Below, one piece after another: positions 1 through 6,516 of a stretch of DNA of 10,388 bases. The DNA is from CAZWQR01 sp964638595. Lineage in GTDB: Bacteria > Patescibacteriota > Minisyncoccia > Minisyncoccales > PEYH01. Both the position numbers and the translations under genes were made by a program. Positions within the stretch are counted from its first letter, which is position 1. Each line of letters starts with the position of its first letter. The notes under the pieces are model-generated. The model did no database searches, was not told the DNA's origin, and was given only the letters and a program-made list of their open reading frames with translations. The stretch is from positions 1 through 10,388 of the forward strand of contig CAZWYU010000052.1 of assembly GCA_964638595.1 (NCBI GenBank). Direction: 5' to 3'.

Positions 1-1986
1 GATTGCGGTTCTGGAGAGGAAGAGGATATTATTAGTGGAAATTTAATCAGCAATAAAAATTATGCTTGTACAGGAGATAGAGTTGATATAACAATATCTG
101 CTCAAGACGACCAAGGTGTTGAAAAAGTTTCTCTTTATTATTCTGGCTCTTGGCATAATGAGAGTTGTTCTAACAATACCAGCTGTTCTAAAACTTGGAG
201 TATTTATGAAAACAATCCAGGTTATTATAACTATACAGGAATGGTTTACGGCAAAAAATTAAACAGCTCTTCAGAAGAGGCTTATACTAATCCAAGCACT
301 ATTACAATACATTTTGATGATTGTGTTGATGAATGTGTTGATGAATGTGCTTATTCTGGACAAGTCAGATGTTCTGGCTATGCCTCTAGACAAACTTGCG
401 GTAATTATGATTCTGATTCCTGTTTAGAATGGTCTAATTCTGAAAGCTGTCAAGGATCCACATATTGTGGTTATGGAAAATGCGATGAAGATGAGAGACC
501 AGAATGGTATTGTTCAGGTGGTTATTGTTATTATAATTGCAATTACAGTTCATCTTGTGATGACCATGACGATTATGATGAACATGATTATAAGAATTGT
601 TATAAAAATGATGTTTACTGGTATGATTCTGACGGAGACAGAAATGATAAGTACGAAGAATGCGGAGATAGTTCTTGTAACTCATGGGACTATTATTGCA
701 TAGGCGATAAGGTCTATAAAAAGAGGATTTGTTATGAAAGAGGTTGCAAAAACGATAAGTGCTATGAAGAAAAAGAAACAGAAAAGAAATATATTAAAAC
801 TTGTGACGGTAATTGTGAAGATGGAGAATGCGTAGAGGAATGTGAATGTGATTCTGGTATTTGTTGCGATGGTTGCAATTATAGAGAAGATGATTTTATC
901 TGCGATAGCGACAGATATATTCAATATGGCTGTCCATGGGGAGCTGGATGTGGTTCAGACGTTGGAGTTAGAACAAAAATTAAATTTAGATATTGTTCTG
1001 GCGACGATAATCAATGTACAGGAGACTGGGACAATTGGGGCTCTTGGGGTTCTTGGCGAGTCAATGATTATTGTTCTAATTCAGAAACCTGTTCTGTAGG
1101 TAATGCCACTTGCAATTATAATCCAAATTGCCAAAGCCAACCCGTTTATACCAATTACAAGCAATGTTACGATGATGATGTGTATTGGTTTAGAAGCGAT
1201 GGAACTAGGTTAAGCAAATATATGGAATGCGATGATGAAAATTCTTGTACCATAGATAATTGCAGTGGCGACAGATGTCTCCACGATCTTAAATGCGATG
1301 GTTCTACTTGCGCTTTAGATAGCGATGATTATTGCACTAATTGTACTCATTGTGGCGATAATGTTTGTAATTGCAAAGAAGATTTCTGTTCTTGTCCTGC
1401 AGACTGCAAGCTTCCAAGCGCCGAAGGTTTAGCTGTCTCTGCTTTAGTAAGATTAAAAGGAGAAGACAATCCTTGGAAAAAAGAAATTTCTGTTCAGCCA
1501 GAAGATGATTTGTCTTTTATGATTGTGGTTGCTACTCCCAAAGAAACCGTAGCTGAAAATATAATTTTACAAAATCAATTACCTCAAAATATTAATTTTG
1601 TTGGTAATTTAGAGATAGATAATTCTTTTTCAGGTGGCGACTTGTTTAAAGGCATAAGTTTAGGAACTTTGCCCGGCGGTGAATCAAAAATTATTACCTT
1701 TGATGCTCAAATAAAAGAAGGGACCAATTTCTCTTTAGGCAGTACTTATCTCAATAATCTCGTAACTGTAAATTATGATGAAAAGATTGTTTATGAGAGC
1801 ATTGGGATTGAGGTTATTAAGATTGAAGGAGTAGCGGCTGCTGGCAGTCTCTTCTCTCAAGTAATTAAAATTGTTGGTTCATTGGCTTTCTGGCTAGTAA
1901 TACTTTTCTTGATAATTCTTATTATAATTGTGAGCCTAATGTCTTATTATTTCTTTGTGAAGAGAAAACAGGTTCAGGTTGTTTAA
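1..1986 (+). CDS. Cysteine-rich membrane-anchored surface protein (5' partial)
   Basis: The frame is open from the first base, so the start lies outside the window; 661 residues are visible, and the in-frame ATG at 241 is internal. The first ~95 residues look like an Ig/cadherin-type beta domain (VDITISAQDDQGVEKVSLYY). A cysteine-rich region to about base 1407 follows. I count 56 Cys before residue 470 and none in the last ~190. It contains a disintegrin-like CCDGC stretch (865-879), two copies of a DVYW..SDG..R..KY.EC unit, a D..SCT.DNC...C.H motif and a CGDNVC...CSCPADC motif near 1351-1407. A stalk of DUF11-like beta type follows, then one hydrophobic segment (about 1840-1960) and a short KRK tail, so the Cys-rich part should be extracellular and probably disulfide-bonded. 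Function is unknown; adhesion or host contact is inference. No cognate secretion or sorting gene is visible. Confidence 0.85.
   Translation, partial: DCGSGEEEDIISGNLISNKNYACTGDRVDITISAQDDQGVEKVSLYYSGSWHNESCSNNTSCSKTWSIYENNPGYYNYTGMVYGKKLNSSSEEAYTNPSTITIHFDDCVDECVDECAYSGQVRCSGYASRQTCGNYDSDSCLEWSNSESCQGSTYCGYGKCDEDERPEWYCSGGYCYYNCNYSSSCDDHDDYDEHDYKNCYKNDVYWYDSDGDRNDKYEECGDSSCNSWDYYCIGDKVYKKRICYERGCKNDKCYEEKETEKKYIKTCDGNCEDGECVEECECDSGICCDGCNYREDDFICDSDRYIQYGCPWGAGCGSDVGVRTKIKFRYCSGDDNQCTGDWDNWGSWGSWRVNDYCSNSETCSVGNATCNYNPNCQSQPVYTNYKQCYDDDVYWFRSDGTRLSKYMECDDENSCTIDNCSGDRCLHDLKCDGSTCALDSDDYCTNCTHCGDNVCNCKEDFCSCPADCKLPSAEGLAVSALVRLKGEDNPWKKEISVQPEDDLSFMIVVATPKETVAENIILQNQLPQNINFVGNLEIDNSFSGGDLFKGISLGTLPGGESKIITFDAQIKEGTNFSLGSTYLNNLVTVNYDEKIVYESIGIEVIKIEGVAAAGSLFSQVIKIVGSLAFWLVILFLIILIIIVSLMSYYFFVKRKQVQVV
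592..678 (+). repeat. Internal protein repeat, copy 1 (DVYW-SDG-KY-EC unit)
   Basis: This segment encodes a ~29-residue unit beginning KNCYKNDVYW and ending ECGDSSC. It shares K.CY, DVYW, SDG, R, KY and EC positions with the segment at 1159-1248. The conserved aromatic, acidic and Cys positions suggest a small disulfide-stabilised module duplicated within the surface protein. Confidence 0.75.
1159..1248 (+). repeat. Internal protein repeat, copy 2 (DVYW-SDG-KY-EC unit)
   Basis: Second copy of the module, beginning KQCYDDDVYW and ending ECDDENSC. It has diverged from copy 1 outside the shared Cys, DVYW, SDG and KY positions, so the duplication is not recent. It runs directly into the D..SCT.DNC motif. 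Confidence 0.75.
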
Positions 1987-2000
1987 GAGTTTCAAAAATT

Positions 2001-2034
2001 AAAAAACCAGCCCTGAAAAGGGCTGGTTTTTTTT
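2001..2034 (+). terminator. Rho-independent terminator after the surface protein gene
   Basis: A 13-bp perfect stem (2001-2013 with 2020-2032), GC-rich at AACCAGCCC, has a 6-base TGAAAA loop and a T run at 2027-2034. It lies 14 bases after the stop codon. The A-rich 5' arm would also let it work on the other strand. It insulates the mraZ promoter from upstream transcription. Confidence 0.95.
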
Positions 2035-2045
2035 CCACAGTCAAA

Positions 2046-2123
2046 GTGGTTGACTAGTGGATAATAGTGGAATATAATATAGATACTGTGGAGAAAGGTG
2101 GGGATAACTTAACAAAACTGTGG
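2046..2123 (+). promoter_or_regulatory. Phased GTGG repeats, probable MraZ-binding array
   Basis: GTGG occurs at 2046, 2057, 2067, 2088, 2098 and 2120, with steps of 11, 10, 21, 10 and 22 bases, all near multiples of the DNA helical repeat. MraZ proteins are known to bind short direct repeats at about 10-bp period in front of their own gene: TGGGN boxes in E. coli and AAAGTG-type boxes in Mollicutes. The position over the promoter fits autoregulation. Assignment to MraZ is inference from pattern and position. Confidence 0.65.
2050..2078 (+). promoter_or_regulatory. Promoter of the mraZ-rsmH-ftsL-ftsI operon
   Basis: TTGACT at 2050-2055 and TATAAT at 2073-2078 are separated by 17 bases, close to the sigma-70 consensus. 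The predicted start near 2085 leaves a leader of about 245 bases before mraZ. GTGG repeats occupy the upstream edge, the spacer and the region just downstream, so regulator binding should compete with RNA polymerase. Confidence 0.75.
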
Positions 2124-2139
2124 ATAACTTAAACAAACT
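2102..2139 (+). repeat. Tandem imperfect repeat GGATAACTTAAMAAACT-like
   Basis: Two 18-base units, GGATAACTTAACAAAACT at 2102-2119 and GGATAACTTAAACAAACT at 2122-2139, are spaced 20 bases apart. They carry the last two DnaA-box-like 9-mers: TGGGGATAA at 2099-2107 and the perfect TGTGGATAA at 2119-2127. They lie downstream of the predicted transcription start, inside the leader. Confidence 0.7.
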
Positions 2140-2331
2140 AGTTTTTATTGAAATTAGAAAACGGAACCTCCACGCTAATTAAGTAAAGGGTTTCGCTTAA
2201 GCAATGGACTTCATTCTGCGTTACTGAACTTTATTTGGTATGAGGGCTTCTCTCGAGTTAGGTGAAATCTCTGTTTGATTAGTGTGAGGGTAAAAAAATA
2301 AAACTTTCCACCTTCGCTAAATTTTTCTAAT
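2140..2331 (+). other. Long untranslated leader upstream of mraZ, possibly structured
   Basis: No ORF is supported here. One stem can be drawn: CCA 2170-2172 with TGG 2205-2207, then GCT/TAAG (2174-2176, 2180-2183) with CTTAAGC 2196-2202 and a 3-base bulge. A short TTCA/TGAA stem lies at 2210-2228. I recognise no known riboswitch. A weak second promoter (TTGATT at 2275, TAAAAC at 2299) is conceivable. The last 20 bases before the ATG are A/T-rich and lack a Shine-Dalgarno site. Confidence 0.35.
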
Positions 2332-2763
2332 ATGTTAATCGGTCAATATAAATATTCCTTAGACTCTAAAAGAAGACTGGCTGTTCCAGCTGATTTTAGA
2401 AAATATTTAGGAAAAAAGGCAGTTATTACTAAGGGTTTAGATAACTGTCTTTTTCTTTATTCCGTAGAAGAATGGAAGCAATCAGCAGAGAAATTAAGTA
2501 AATTGCCCATAACTCAATCTGATGCTAGAGGATTTTCTAGAACTATGTTAGCCGGAGCGATGGAGGTAAGCTTTGATTCATTGGGTAGAATTTTAGTGCC
2601 TGAATATTTAACCCAATATGCGGGAATGAAGAAAACGGTTATATTTGCTGGTTTGTACAATAGAATAGAAATTTGGTCTCAAGAAAAGTGGCAACAATAT
2701 AAAGAAAAAACCGAAAAACAAGTTGATAAAATTGCTGAACGTTTGAAAGAGTTGAATATTTAA
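2332..2763 (+). CDS. mraZ: Transcriptional regulator MraZ
   Basis: This 143-residue protein matches the MraZ family in length and layout: two tandem SpoVT-AbrB half-domains, each with the conserved D-x3-R signature (DSKRR at residues 11-15, DSLGR at 82-86) followed by L.VP. The linker carries the family stretch DARGFSRTMLAGA (64-76). The ATG start gives the typical MLIGQYKYSLD opening. MraZ forms rings that bind direct repeats upstream of its own gene and regulates the division cluster, which agrees with the GTGG array before this gene. No Shine-Dalgarno is visible. The first signature has Arg where the family usually has Gly (DSKRR versus DxKGR), while the second is canonical. The C-terminal ~25 residues are a charged helix. 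It is the first gene of a tight operon with rsmH 10 bases downstream. Confidence 0.95.
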   Translation: MLIGQYKYSLDSKRRLAVPADFRKYLGKKAVITKGLDNCLFLYSVEEWKQSAEKLSKLPITQSDARGFSRTMLAGAMEVSFDSLGRILVPEYLTQYAGMKKTVIFAGLYNRIEIWSQEKWQQYKEKTEKQVDKIAERLKELNI

Positions 2764-2773
2764 AAATAAAAAT

Positions 2774-3679
2774 ATGCATATTCCTGTGCTTAAAATGCAA
2801 ACCATTGAGTATTTAAATCCTCAATCTAATGAGAATTTTATTGATTGTACTTTTGGGGAAGGGGGGCACAGTAAAAATATTTTAGAGATGAATGGACCCG
2901 AAGGCAAGGTTTTAGGAATTGAAATAGACACCGAATTATATAATAATTTTCAAAAAAAGCAGTTTGACTTGTCTAATAAAAAATTATTTGAACGTTTAAT
3001 TTTAGTTAATAACTCATATATACATTTAAGAAAGATTGTAGAGCAACATAATTTTAAACCTATTGATGGGGTTCTGCTTGATGCCGGAATTTCTAATTGG
3101 CATTTGAAAGAAAGCGGACGTGGCTTCAGTTTTCAAAAAGATGAACCGCTAGATATGCGCTATAACCCCAAAGAGACTCCTCTGACTGCTTATGAAATTG
3201 TTAACAGTTTTTCAGAACAAGAAATAGAGAAAATTTTAAAAGATTACGGAGAAGAAAAATTTGCTCGCCAGATTGCTAAAAAGATTGTAGAAAAAAGAGC
3301 AAAAAAGCCTTTAAAAACAACATTAGACTTAGTAGAAGTAATTTGGTCTTCTTTGCCAAGTTGGTATAAACATAAGGGCATTCATCCGGCCACAAAAACA
3401 TTTCAGGCCTTAAGAATTTTAGTTAATTCAGAGTTAGACAATTTAGGACAATTGCTTAATCTGGCAGCAGATGTGCTGTCAAAAAATGGCCGTCTTGTTG
3501 TTATTTCTTTTCATTCATTAGAAGATCGAATAGTAAAAAAATTTTTTCAAAGAGCTAACCAAATAAATATGTTTGAAATTCTAACTAAAAAACCGATAGT
3601 TGCAACAGAAGAAGAAATAGAAAGTAATCCCAAGTCTAGGTCTGCTAAATTAAGAGTAGCTAGAAAAATAATTAATTAA
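2774..3679 (+). CDS. rsmH: 16S rRNA (cytosine(1402)-N4)-methyltransferase RsmH
   Basis: RsmH (MraW) uses S-adenosylmethionine to N4-methylate C1402 in the ribosomal decoding centre. The 301-residue product is close to the usual length. Family motifs appear in order: HIPVL at the N terminus, the SAM loop FGEGGHS (27-33), IEID (49-52), LLDAGISNWHL (101-111), FSFQKDEPLDMR (118-129), HPATKTFQALRI (204-215), SFHSLEDRIVK (245-255) and the basic tail SRSAKLRVAR (288-297). The loop usually reading DLGVSS is DAGISN here, a mild deviation. The ATG is chosen because MHIPVL is the family's normal opening. There is no clear Shine-Dalgarno; the upstream sequence is AAAAATAAAAAT. Position between mraZ and ftsL is the classical division-cluster order. 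Confidence 0.96.
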   Translation: MHIPVLKMQTIEYLNPQSNENFIDCTFGEGGHSKNILEMNGPEGKVLGIEIDTELYNNFQKKQFDLSNKKLFERLILVNNSYIHLRKIVEQHNFKPIDGVLLDAGISNWHLKESGRGFSFQKDEPLDMRYNPKETPLTAYEIVNSFSEQEIEKILKDYGEEKFARQIAKKIVEKRAKKPLKTTLDLVEVIWSSLPSWYKHKGIHPATKTFQALRILVNSELDNLGQLLNLAADVLSKNGRLVVISFHSLEDRIVKKFFQRANQINMFEILTKKPIVATEEEIESNPKSRSAKLRVARKIIN

Positions 3680-3687
3680 CAAAAAGG

Positions 3688-3972
3688 ATGTTTTTATCTA
3701 AAATAATTACTTTAAAAAGATTTCTAATTATTAATTTCTTTTTTATGTTTTTGTTAGCTACTCTGTGGTTTTTTCAAATTGATACTTTAACTAAAGATGC
3801 AGAGCGTCTTTCTTCAAATCAAAAAAGACTAACCGAGTTGCAAAATTTAAAAGCAGTTGGCTTCAGTAATATTAATTTAGAAATTGAAAGATTAGCTCAA
3901 AATTACAATTTTGAAAAGATAGGCCAAATTTATTATATTAAAGCCAATAAAACTACTGCTTTGGCAAAATGA
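3688..3972 (+). CDS. ftsL: FtsL-like septum formation protein
   Basis: This 94-residue bitopic protein has a basic N terminus (LKRF), one membrane segment around residues 12-30 (rich in I, F and L) and an extracytoplasmic helical region (about 32-75) with heptad-like spacing that could form a coiled coil. This is the FtsL/DivIC architecture. Sequence identity in this family is very low, so the call rests on topology, size and position between rsmH and ftsI. FtsL partners FtsB and FtsQ and helps activate FtsW-FtsI at the septum. The start lies 8 bases after the rsmH stop; AAAAAGG abuts the ATG directly, too close for a normal ribosome site. Its TGA stop overlaps the ftsI start in an ATGA, implying translational coupling. 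Confidence 0.7.
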   Translation: MFLSKIITLKRFLIINFFFMFLLATLWFFQIDTLTKDAERLSSNQKRLTELQNLKAVGFSNINLEIERLAQNYNFEKIGQIYYIKANKTTALAK

Positions 3973-5672
3973 AAAATCTGCGTCTTAATTTAGTCTTTGT
4001 CATTGTTTTTCTTTTTGCTGGATTAATAATAGCTCGTTTGGTCTTTTTGCAAATTGTAGAAGGAGAGCTTCATCTGGCTTTAGCAAAAGGACAGCAAGAA
4101 ATTTTTTCCTCTATCTCCGGCAACCGCGGAGATATTTTGTTACATGACAAAAAATCCTTAGTTTTAGGCGCTTCTAATAAAAATGTTAAGTATTGTTATT
4201 CAAGTCCTGAATTAATTGAAGACAAGCCAATAGTGGCTAAAAAATTAGCTTCTGTTTTAGGCCTCAACGAAGAAACTGTGCTAAAAGAAATGCAGAAAAA
4301 TAACAGTTTATTTCTGCTGTTAAAAAAAGATATTTCTGACACTATGGCTAATGAAATTGAGAATCTTTGTTTAGATAATGTTCATATCGGAGAAAAAGTT
4401 GTTCGCTTTTATCCTAATGCTAATTTAGCTAGCGATGTTATTGGATTTGTCAATCAAGATGGTTCAGGACAGTACGGATTAGAAGGTTATTGGGAAGATA
4501 TATTAAGAGGCAAAGAGGGCTGGCAAAAAATTGAATTTAGTCCTTTTGGTAAATTTCAGGAAGGAGAGAGCAGTTTATCTGCAAAAGGATGTGATTTAAT
4601 TTTAACGATTGACAAAAACATACAATTGAAATCAGAAGAGCTTCTAGTTAAGTTTTCAGAGAATTTTCAATATGAGAGCGCCCAAATCATTGTGGCAGAG
4701 CCAAAGAGTGGTAAGATTTTAGCTATGGCAGACTATCCCTTCTTTGACCCAAATAATTATAAAGAATATGAAGAGCTAGGCGTCTTCCAGAACAAAAATA
4801 TTCAAGTCGTTTATGAGCCTGGCTCTGTTTTTAAGGCAGTGACTATGGCTACGGCTTTAAATGAGGGGAAGATTACTCCGGAAACTACTTATATTGACCG
4901 CGGTTATGTGGAAATTTTAGATAAAAAAATAAATAACTATGAAAATAGAGTTTGGGGCAAGAGCACAATGACTGAAGTTTTAGAGAAGTCAATCAATACC
5001 GGAGCAGTTTTTGCTCAATCTCAAGTAAACAATAAGGTTTTTCTGGACTATTTAGAACGTTTTGAAATTTTCAAAAAAACAAACATTGAATTACAAGGAG
5101 AAGTTTTTTCAGAAAATAAAGAATTTAAAAAGGGCTGGGCCATAAACTTTGCTACTGCCGCTTTTGGTCAAGGTATTGAAATGACCCCACTACAAGTTGT
5201 TAGAACTTATTGTGCAATTGCAAATAAAGGAATTTTACCAGAGCTGTATTTAGTAGAAGGGGTAAGAGAAAATGGAGAAACAACTATTTTTGAAAAAAAT
5301 AAACAAGGCAATCAAATTATTTCAGAAAAAACAGCTTCCCAATTAGTCAAAATGCTTATTTCGGTAGCTGAAAACGGCTATAGTAAACCGGCCAAAGTGG
5401 ACGGTTATTATATTGCAGGCAAAACTGGAACCTCCCAGATTTCTTATTCTGCTTTAGGAATAAACAAATCTGGATATAGCGACCAAACATGGCAGAGTTT
5501 TATTGGCTTTGCTCCAGCATTTGAGCCGGAATTTGTTATTTTAATTAAACTAGACAATCCGGCAACTAAAAGCTCTAACGAATCTGCTACTTTAGTATTT
5601 AAAGAATTGGCAAAATATATTCTTGATTATTACCAGATTCCACCGGAAAAAGAAAATGACCTAGCACTTTAA
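3969..5672 (+). CDS. ftsI: Septal peptidoglycan transpeptidase FtsI (class B PBP)
   Basis: The 567-residue class B penicillin-binding protein cross-links septal peptidoglycan. It has a short cytoplasmic end, one membrane anchor (about 8-29), a pedestal domain beginning near the conserved GNRGDIL (51-57), and a transpeptidase domain. All three catalytic motifs are present: SVFK (Ser286, Lys289), SIN (341-343) and KTG (485-487, within AGKTGTSQ). The length is close to E. coli FtsI. The start is the ATG of an ATGA overlap with the ftsL-like gene. Division-cluster position favours FtsI over an elongation PBP2, though sequence alone does not fully exclude the latter. The usual downstream mur genes are absent; the operon ends here at a hairpin shared with the convergent gene. 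Confidence 0.92.
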   Translation: MKNLRLNLVFVIVFLFAGLIIARLVFLQIVEGELHLALAKGQQEIFSSISGNRGDILLHDKKSLVLGASNKNVKYCYSSPELIEDKPIVAKKLASVLGLNEETVLKEMQKNNSLFLLLKKDISDTMANEIENLCLDNVHIGEKVVRFYPNANLASDVIGFVNQDGSGQYGLEGYWEDILRGKEGWQKIEFSPFGKFQEGESSLSAKGCDLILTIDKNIQLKSEELLVKFSENFQYESAQIIVAEPKSGKILAMADYPFFDPNNYKEYEELGVFQNKNIQVVYEPGSVFKAVTMATALNEGKITPETTYIDRGYVEILDKKINNYENRVWGKSTMTEVLEKSINTGAVFAQSQVNNKVFLDYLERFEIFKKTNIELQGEVFSENKEFKKGWAINFATAAFGQGIEMTPLQVVRTYCAIANKGILPELYLVEGVRENGETTIFEKNKQGNQIISEKTASQLVKMLISVAENGYSKPAKVDGYYIAGKTGTSQISYSALGINKSGYSDQTWQSFIGFAPAFEPEFVILIKLDNPATKSSNESATLVFKELAKYILDYYQIPPEKENDLAL

Positions 5673-5696
5673 ACTAGGTCATCTTAAAATCTTTTT
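5656..5696. terminator. Bidirectional terminator shared by ftsI and the convergent lipid gene
   Basis: ATGACCTAG (5656-5664) pairs perfectly with CTAGGTCAT (5674-5682) around a 9-base loop. The ftsI TAA (5670-5672) lies in the loop, and the minus-strand gene's TGA (5679-5681) lies in the other arm. T-rich stretches follow on both strands: CTTAAAATCTTTTT on plus, and TTTTCTTTTT on minus (reading below 5656). One hairpin therefore probably ends both convergent units. Confidence 0.8.
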
Positions 5697-6365
5697 GAGC
5701 CAAGATAGGTATTCTTTTATTTCATCTCCTGAAGACATTCCACTATAAATAATGCGTCTTAAGGCGCCATCTTTATCAAAGAGCGTGTGAGGGAGTCTTA
5801 AAGCTCCTATCGTTGAGCCTATAAGAAGAAGCCAGGCTTCGGGTATCAGAAAGATATTAGGGAAAAAGGCATTTGGCACTATTTTAGTGGCAATTACATA
5901 GCCAGTAACACTACCAATTATTCCAAACATTTCTATTGCTTCAAGATTACTGAACATTCCGAGTCTAATTGGAGGATTCTTTCCAGGTTTTTCTTCTAGC
6001 TTGTTGGTTTTGTAAGATATTTTCAATCCTAGAAAGCTGGTAACCATTAATAATAAAAAGAGTATCAACTTTAACCAAAATGAGTAATTTAACAGTAGAA
6101 GATAAAGCCCTCCGGCTGTTAGCATTTTGGTGTCGTAAAAAATATCTCTCCAACCGACCTCTGTATTTCCATCATTTCTTTTAGCAAGGTAACCATCTAT
6201 TATATCTGTCATAACTCCACTAAATAGAATGTACCAAAGCCAAGTAATGGAAGCTTCCTTTGTATTATAGGTGTGAATCATCAAAATGCCTATAAAGAAA
6301 GGACAACCTATTCCTCTCAAATAGCTCAAGAAATCTGCCCATTTAGCTGATCCCATGCCAAACAA
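5679..6365 (-). CDS. CDP-alcohol phosphatidyltransferase family membrane protein
   Basis: This family transfers a phosphatidyl group from a CDP-activated lipid to an alcohol such as glycerol-3-phosphate or inositol, in the membrane. From the TTG at 6365 the product has 228 residues and several hydrophobic segments. The signature begins DIIDG (54-58) then YLAKR (59-63), with G71, D74 and D78. Compared with D-x2-D-G-x2-A-R-x8-G-x3-D-x3-D, the Arg is Lys (an Arg follows) and the Gly-Asp gap is one residue short, while the last Asp pair keeps its spacing. AAGGAGG at 6374-6380 overlaps a possible GTG at 6374, ruling that start out; TTG at 6365 sits 8 bases after the site, and ATG at 6356 is the alternative. 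The alcohol substrate cannot be told; PgsA-like is one option. Confidence 0.8.
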   Translation of the reverse strand: MFGMGSAKWADFLSYLRGIGCPFFIGILMIHTYNTKEASITWLWYILFSGVMTDIIDGYLAKRNDGNTEVGWRDIFYDTKMLTAGGLYLLLLNYSFWLKLILFLLLMVTSFLGLKISYKTNKLEEKPGKNPPIRLGMFSNLEAIEMFGIIGSVTGYVIATKIVPNAFFPNIFLIPEAWLLLIGSTIGALRLPHTLFDKDGALRRIIYSGMSSGDEIKEYLSWLKKILR

Positions 6366-6373
6366 TTGGCTCA

Positions 6374-6380
6374 CCTCCTT
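6374..6380 (-). promoter_or_regulatory. Shine-Dalgarno AAGGAGG that sets the TTG start
   Basis: The full consensus AAGGAGG runs from 6380 down to 6374 on the minus strand. Because it overlaps the upstream GTG at 6374, that codon cannot be the start. The TTG at 6365 has ideal 8-base spacing; the ATG at 6356 would be 17 bases away. Confidence 0.7.
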
Positions 6381-6430
6381 ATAAGTTTCTACTTTTAGCT
6401 TAGAAGATTAGACAATAAAAAGCAAACATT

Positions 6431-6457
6431 TTTGTACTTAGTCGGACTAAGCACAAA
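6431..6457. promoter_or_regulatory. 27-bp near-perfect palindrome between divergent units
   Basis: Arms 6431-6443 and 6445-6457 are inverted repeats with a single mismatch around a central G at 6444; the core is CTTAGTC-G-GACTAAG. It lies between the lipid-enzyme gene (minus) and the tRNA gene (plus). A one-base centre is more like a dimeric-repressor operator on DNA than an RNA terminator. No clear consensus promoter for the lipid-enzyme gene could be placed, so the operator role is inference. Confidence 0.55.
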
Positions 6458-6476
6458 TTTATTAAGTCAAGATAAT

Positions 6477-6505
6477 TTGATTTTAGTAGTTTTTTATGCT
6501 ATTAT
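6477..6505 (+). promoter_or_regulatory. Promoter of tRNA-Glu
   Basis: TTGATT (6477-6482) and TATTAT (6500-6505) are spaced 17 bases, with an extended -10 TG at 6497-6498. The predicted transcription start at about 6512 is only ~5 bases before the mature tRNA 5' end. Confidence 0.7.
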
Positions 6506-6516
6506 TTTTTTTGAAT

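Noticed and set aside
434..1099. Antisense and alternate-frame ORFs across the Cys-rich gene (434-685 minus, 682-924 minus, 467-703 plus, 842-1099 plus)
   Set aside because: They are shadows of the TGT/GAT-rich surface-protein frame. Their translations are low-complexity runs of N, H, I, T and M with no start signals.
2031..2139. Replication origin (oriC)
   Set aside because: DnaA-box-like sites are clustered, but there is no adjacent dnaA or dnaN, the boxes coincide with phased GTGG repeats over a promoter, and no clear unwinding element with DnaA-trio pattern is seen. GC-skew is needed to decide.
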